Assembly (NCBI RefSeq): GCF_017589465.1
Contig: NZ_JAELYA010000007.1
Span: 124,001-188,000, forward strand
Length of the DNA: 64,000 nucleotides
Origin: Pseudomonas schmalbachii
GTDB taxonomy: Bacteria > Pseudomonadota > Gammaproteobacteria > Pseudomonadales > Pseudomonadaceae
Direction of reading: 5' to 3'
Positions 60,292-64,000 of this stretch are shown here, one piece after another (the first letter of the stretch is position 1; every line of letters starts with the position of its first letter). The position numbers were made by a program, and so were the translations under genes. The notes beneath the pieces are model-generated. The model was given only the letters and a program-made list of their open reading frames with translations, had not been told where the DNA came from and ran no database searches.

Positions 60292-62385
60292 TCAGGCGGC
60301 TTCGACCTCCACCGGCACGCCATTCAGCGCCGCATTGCCGGACAGGGCATCCAGATGGCGCTCATCGGTCAGGTCGTTGACGCTCGCCCCACCCTGCCCG
60401 CTGGCGATCGACAATTGCACACCCGGCCGGGCGTGCCCCCAGCCATGCGGCAGGCTCACCACCCCGGCCATCACCTCGTCGCTGGCCGCCACCTCCACCT
60501 CGATGCTGCCGACCCGCGAACTCACCCGTACCCGCTGGCCATCGACCAGTCCGCGACGCGCCAGATCCTGCGGATGCATCAGCAACTGATAACGCGGCTT
60601 GCCCTTCACCAGCCGGTGGTAGTTGTGCATCCAGGAGTTGTTGCTGCGTACATGGCGGCGGCCGATCAGCAGCAACTGGTCGGCACGCACAGGCTCGCTA
60701 TCGGCGAAGCGCCGCAGATCATCGAGGAACAGCTCCGGCGCAGCTAGCACCTTGCGCTCGGGGGTTTTCAGGCGCGAGGTCAGATTTGGCTGCAACGGGC
60801 CGAGATCGAGACCGTGCGGATGCTGGCGCAAGCGGGCCAGGTCGAGCTTACTTTCGGAGGTTTCACCGTAAGGACCGAAACGCAGCCCCATCTCGATCAT
60901 CTGCGCCGGCGGCACGGTGGGCTTCAGCTCGACGCCGGTGCGCGCTGCATAAGCCTTGGCCAGTCCGACGAAGATTTCCCAGTCGTCCAGCGCTCCCTCG
61001 GGCCGGGGCAGGACCGCCTCGTTGAAACGGGTGACGTTGCGTATCGCCAGGAGGTTGAACGAGGTGTCGTAATGATCGTGCTCCAGCGGTGCGGTCGGCG
61101 GCAGGATCAGGTCGGCGTAACGGGTGGTTTCGTTGATGTAGAAATCCACGCTGAGCATGAACTCCAGGCCATCCAGCGCCTGCTCCAGACGGCGACCATT
61201 GGGTGTGGACAACACAGGATTGCCCGCCACGGTGACCAGCGCGCGAACCTGCCCGTCGCCCTCGGTCAGCATTTCCTCCGCCAACGCCGCCACCGGCAAT
61301 TCGCCGCCATATTCCGGCAGTCCGGAGACGCGGCTCTGCCAGCGATTGAAGGCGCCGCCCGAGGTGGTCGCCACCAGATCCACCGCCGGCGTCGTACAGA
61401 GCGCTCCGCCAACCCGGTCGAGATTGCCGGTGAACAGGTTGATCAGTTGCACCAGCCATTGGCACAGCGTGCCGAATGCCTGGGTGGACACGCCCATGCG
61501 CCCGTAGCACACCGCCTTGTCGGCGGCGGCGAAGTCGCGGGCGAGCTGGCGGATGGTCTGTGCCGGCACGCCGCAGCGCTCGGCCATCGCCTCGACACGG
61601 AACGGCGCCAGCGCGGCGCGCACCTTGTCCAGGCCGTCAACCGGCAAGTGGGTATCGCGAGTCAGCCCCTCGCTCAGCAGGGTGTCGAGAATGCCCAGCA
61701 ACAGCGCCGCATCCTGCCCGGGGCGGATGAACACGTGCTGGTCGGCTATCGCCGCCGTTTCGCTGCGGCGCGGATCGACCACCACTACCTTGCCACCGCG
61801 CGCCTTGATCGCCTTCAGGCGTTTCTCCACATCGGGCACGGTCATGATGCTGCCGTTGGAGGCGAGCGGATTGCCGCCAAGGATCAGCATGAAATCGGTG
61901 TGATCGATATCCGGAATCGGAATCAGCAGGCCATGCCCGTACATCTGCTGGCTGACCAGGTGATGCGGCAACTGGTCCACCGAGGTCGCCGAATAACGAT
62001 TGCGGGTCTTCAGCAGGCTGAGGAAGTAGTTGCTGTGGGTCATCAGCCCGTAGTTGTGCACGCTCGGGTTGCCCTGATAGACGCCGACCGCATCGCCACC
62101 GTGGCGCTCACGGATCTCCGCCAGCCGGGTGGCGGCCAGTTCGAAAGCCTCATCCCAGCCAATCGGCTGCCACTCGCTGCCGACACGACGCACCGGCTGG
62201 CGCAGGCGATCGGGATCGTCCTGGATGTCCTGCAGGGCCACCGCCTTGGGGCAGATATGGCCGCGGCTGAAGCTGTCCTGGGCATCCCCCTTGATCGACA
62301 GGATGCGCTCGTCCTCGGTCTCGATGGTAAGGCCGCAGATCGCTTCGCAGAGATGGCACGCACGGTGATGGAGGGTCTTGCTCAT
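60292..62385 (-). CDS. Molybdopterin-dependent oxidoreductase with N-terminal [4Fe-4S] site
   Basis: This 697-residue protein belongs to the formate dehydrogenase/BisC family. Cys10, Cys13, Cys17 and Cys45 (CHLCEAIC ... CPKA) form the cluster site, and domain motifs for bis-MGD binding follow (LILGGNPLASNGS, VVVDPRRSETA, and the C-terminal HVRSNNSWMHN and LPHGWGHA). No signal peptide is seen, so it is cytoplasmic. No electron-transfer subunit or chaperone gene is adjacent. The substrate is unknown. An orthologue in the same place is annotated only as an oxidoreductase in P. aeruginosa. Confidence 0.88.
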   Translation of the reverse strand: MSKTLHHRACHLCEAICGLTIETEDERILSIKGDAQDSFSRGHICPKAVALQDIQDDPDRLRQPVRRVGSEWQPIGWDEAFELAATRLAEIRERHGGDAVGVYQGNPSVHNYGLMTHSNYFLSLLKTRNRYSATSVDQLPHHLVSQQMYGHGLLIPIPDIDHTDFMLILGGNPLASNGSIMTVPDVEKRLKAIKARGGKVVVVDPRRSETAAIADQHVFIRPGQDAALLLGILDTLLSEGLTRDTHLPVDGLDKVRAALAPFRVEAMAERCGVPAQTIRQLARDFAAADKAVCYGRMGVSTQAFGTLCQWLVQLINLFTGNLDRVGGALCTTPAVDLVATTSGGAFNRWQSRVSGLPEYGGELPVAALAEEMLTEGDGQVRALVTVAGNPVLSTPNGRRLEQALDGLEFMLSVDFYINETTRYADLILPPTAPLEHDHYDTSFNLLAIRNVTRFNEAVLPRPEGALDDWEIFVGLAKAYAARTGVELKPTVPPAQMIEMGLRFGPYGETSESKLDLARLRQHPHGLDLGPLQPNLTSRLKTPERKVLAAPELFLDDLRRFADSEPVRADQLLLIGRRHVRSNNSWMHNYHRLVKGKPRYQLLMHPQDLARRGLVDGQRVRVSSRVGSIEVEVAASDEVMAGVVSLPHGWGHARPGVQLSIASGQGGASVNDLTDERHLDALSGNAALNGVPVEVEAA

Positions 62386-62530
62386 GGCTCGCCTCTTGTT
62401 GTTCTGCCGGCCGCTTGCGGGCCGTTTTTTCTGGTCGAGCAGGCACTATGGAACGAGTGTCAGGCGAACGCCACCACTCTCAGCCGGATGAATCCCGGGG
62501 TATCAGGTGAAGGGATGGAGGAAGAACAGG

Positions 62531-62563
62531 AAAACGCCGCTGCCCTGGGGATCGACAGCGGCG
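62531..62563 (-). terminator. Terminator of the small lipoprotein gene
   Basis: On the minus strand CGCCGCTG and CAGCGGCG pair across 13 bases and run into TTTT. A second hairpin (GACCGGTGAG / CTCACCGGTC) lies between it and the stop codon. Confidence 0.65.
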
Positions 62564-62600
62564 CAGGGACCGGTGAGTGAGCCTCACCGGTCAGGCTGCA

Positions 62601-63038
62601 TCAACGGATGCTATTGATGCTGCCCTTGTTGCCGACGACCTTGACGTCGACGGTCTTGAAGATGAAGTAATCCTGCACGGTTACTTCATAGCGCGGGGCA
62701 ACGATCAGATCCGAACCGGAGCTTTTCACTGCCTTGAACGCGGCGGCCGCCTTGGCGCTGGATACCGGATCGAAGGCGCCGAGACCGAGGCCACCGCTTT
62801 CGCCGCCGTAGGCCACGCCATCGGCGAACTGGGTGTCGCCGCCCAGCTTGAGGAAGCCGAAGAGAATGCTGACGGAGGACTGTCCGCTGATCTGCTCACC
62901 AACGCTGACATCGGCCTTCAGATCGGTCTTGACGGCGCTGTCGACCGGCGCGGACGGCTGGCTGATGTTATAGCTGGTGCAGCCGCTGGCGGTTGCGATC
63001 ACCGCGGCGGCTACTGCGGACATCCAGAACTTCTTCAT
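62601..63038 (-). CDS. Small lipoprotein, DUF6567-like
   Basis: This 145-residue protein has a lipoprotein signal (MKKFWMSAVAAAVIATASGC, lipobox ASGC) and a mature part with SVSILFGFLKLGGDTQFADG and SGSDLIVAPRYEVTVQDYF. The layout resembles the TRL-like/DUF6567 group of small lipoproteins, whose function is not known. AAGGAG lies before the chosen ATG; ten more codons are open upstream but implausible. It is monocistronic with its own terminator. Confidence 0.75.
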   Translation of the reverse strand: MKKFWMSAVAAAVIATASGCTSYNISQPSAPVDSAVKTDLKADVSVGEQISGQSSVSILFGFLKLGGDTQFADGVAYGGESGGLGLGAFDPVSSAKAAAAFKAVKSSGSDLIVAPRYEVTVQDYFIFKTVDVKVVGNKGSINSIR

Positions 63039-63068
63039 GAAAAACTCCTTATCAATTCGAGCCAACAA

Positions 63069-63301
63069 TCCGATGGCGGCGAAAAAATATCAGTCGGATG
63101 TCCACTGAATCTGCCAGACGATTCCATAAGCTCGCAGGAAAATTCTGATAAACCAGACAGGAAACTGCCCTATGGATAAATGGATGTCGCGTGCCCTGGC
63201 GAAAGCCGGACGAACGGCAAACGATCGTTTGACTCATGACAGCCCGGCCCGCGGGATTCCGCAGGATCATTACCGCGACTGATTGATTGTGCTCATGCAG
63301 A
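63069..63301. other. Intergenic stretch without a supported gene
   Basis: I see no convincing protein gene here. Together with the terminator-like hairpin that follows it could encode a small RNA read rightwards, but no clear promoter was identified. Confidence 0.35.
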
Positions 63302-63352
63302 AGCCATCACGACGCACGTCTCCCCCAGCTTGTCGTGATGGCTCTTTTATTT
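63302..63352 (+). terminator. Orphan terminator upstream of argF
   Basis: AGCCATCACGAC and GTCGTGATGGCT form a perfect 12-base stem with an 18-base loop, followed by CTTTTATTT. No plus-strand gene ends upstream of it. Confidence 0.75.
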
Positions 63353-63438
63353 CAGTTCCCTCCTGCCCTGCCCCTCCCTCCCGGAAAATGACCGAATAAC
63401 TGCGCATCGGCGCGGAAACACTGCCGTTTCGCCGCCTG

Positions 63439-63475
63439 TTGTAAAGCCGCGACATTTCCTTATAAGATCGCGCCT
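63439..63475 (-). promoter_or_regulatory. argF: argF promoter with overlapping ArgR operator
   Basis: On the plus strand TTGTAA and TATAAG are separated by 16 bases. On the minus strand two ArgR half-sites in direct repeat cover both elements: AGGCGC-N8-AA, then GGAAA, then TGTCGC-N8-AA. This fits the known repression of argF by arginine in Pseudomonas. Confidence 0.7.
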
Positions 63476-63581
63476 TCCCCTTTTTTCCGCTCCATGCGGT
63501 CCCGCCGCAGGTTCAGCCCGTTTTTCTCACGAAATCGGCCAGTACCTCGGTCCGATACTGAGAATAAGTAGTAGGTAAACC

Positions 63582-64000
<419 letters not shown>

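Noticed and set aside
63052-63270. 72-codon frame on the minus strand upstream of the small lipoprotein
   Set aside because: Composition is not coding-like and it overlaps the lipoprotein leader and ribosome site.

Overview
The window is chromosomal DNA from a high-GC Pseudomonas, most like the P. aeruginosa/nitroreducens/citronellolis side of the genus. This rests on recognised proteins (LolC, SthA, AroP, a ~488-residue GAPDH-like protein, Mfd, PlsB, ArgG, MotY, BfrB), on gene orders familiar from P. aeruginosa (lolC-lolD; sthA-apbE; gap-mfd-csiV; dapE-rlmA-csp; ABC operon-plsB; gloA-argG-motY-pyrC-rnt-prx-bfd-bfrB-grxD-argF) and on many GTAG-headed palindromic repeats of the REP/REPIN type. 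No rRNA, tRNA, CRISPR array, phage or intact transposase gene was seen.

Layout. 1-17 kb: lipoprotein export (lolD partial, lolC), a split PilZ protein, a glycerophosphodiester phosphodiesterase-like protein, sthA, apbE (without the nqr operon that usually accompanies it), an AroP-type permease, a GAPDH-like enzyme, mfd, csiV and a SWIM-SNF2 helicase. 17-28 kb: dapE-rlmA, a small hypothetical, a cold-shock gene, a GldA/GldF/GldG-like ABC operon carrying a 141-bp MITE-like insertion, and plsB divergent from it. 28.4-52.5 kb: a large surface-polysaccharide locus. 52.9-64 kb: housekeeping block from gloA to argF, with candidate ArgR operators at argG and argF and a Fur box at bfd.

The polysaccharide locus is the most interesting part. 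It has the parts of an enterobacterial group 4 (O-antigen) capsule system: Etp/Wzb phosphatase and Etk/Wzc kinase at the left, and GfcA, Wza(GfcE), GfcB, GfcC and GfcD at the right. Between them lies a Wzx/Wzy-type repeat-unit cassette. An rfaH gene follows wzc, and two perfect GGCGGTAGCGT ops elements, each inside a similar 37-bp block, sit between rfaH and wzx. A fragment of a UDP-glucose dehydrogenase (ugd) gene lies between the two ops copies, so the promoter region appears to have been duplicated or recombined. The wzx-GT25-wzy-GT4-GT4-pyruvyltransferase segment (33.2-39.3 kb) is strikingly AT-rich. It is followed by manC and galE of intermediate composition, and then by high-GC rmlBACD and wcaJ. 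The inferred product is a pyruvylated heteropolysaccharide drawing on UDP-hexose, dTDP-L-rhamnose and perhaps GDP-mannose, started on undecaprenyl phosphate by WcaJ, flipped by Wzx, polymerised by Wzy under Wzc/Wzb control, and exported through Wza with GfcB-D.

Repeat biology also stands out. At least three genes (helicase, plsB, the DUF4340 gene) end in CCG-TAG where the TAG is the head of a GTAGGTTGG repeat, and a 27-bp REP sequence is read in frame inside rmlB.
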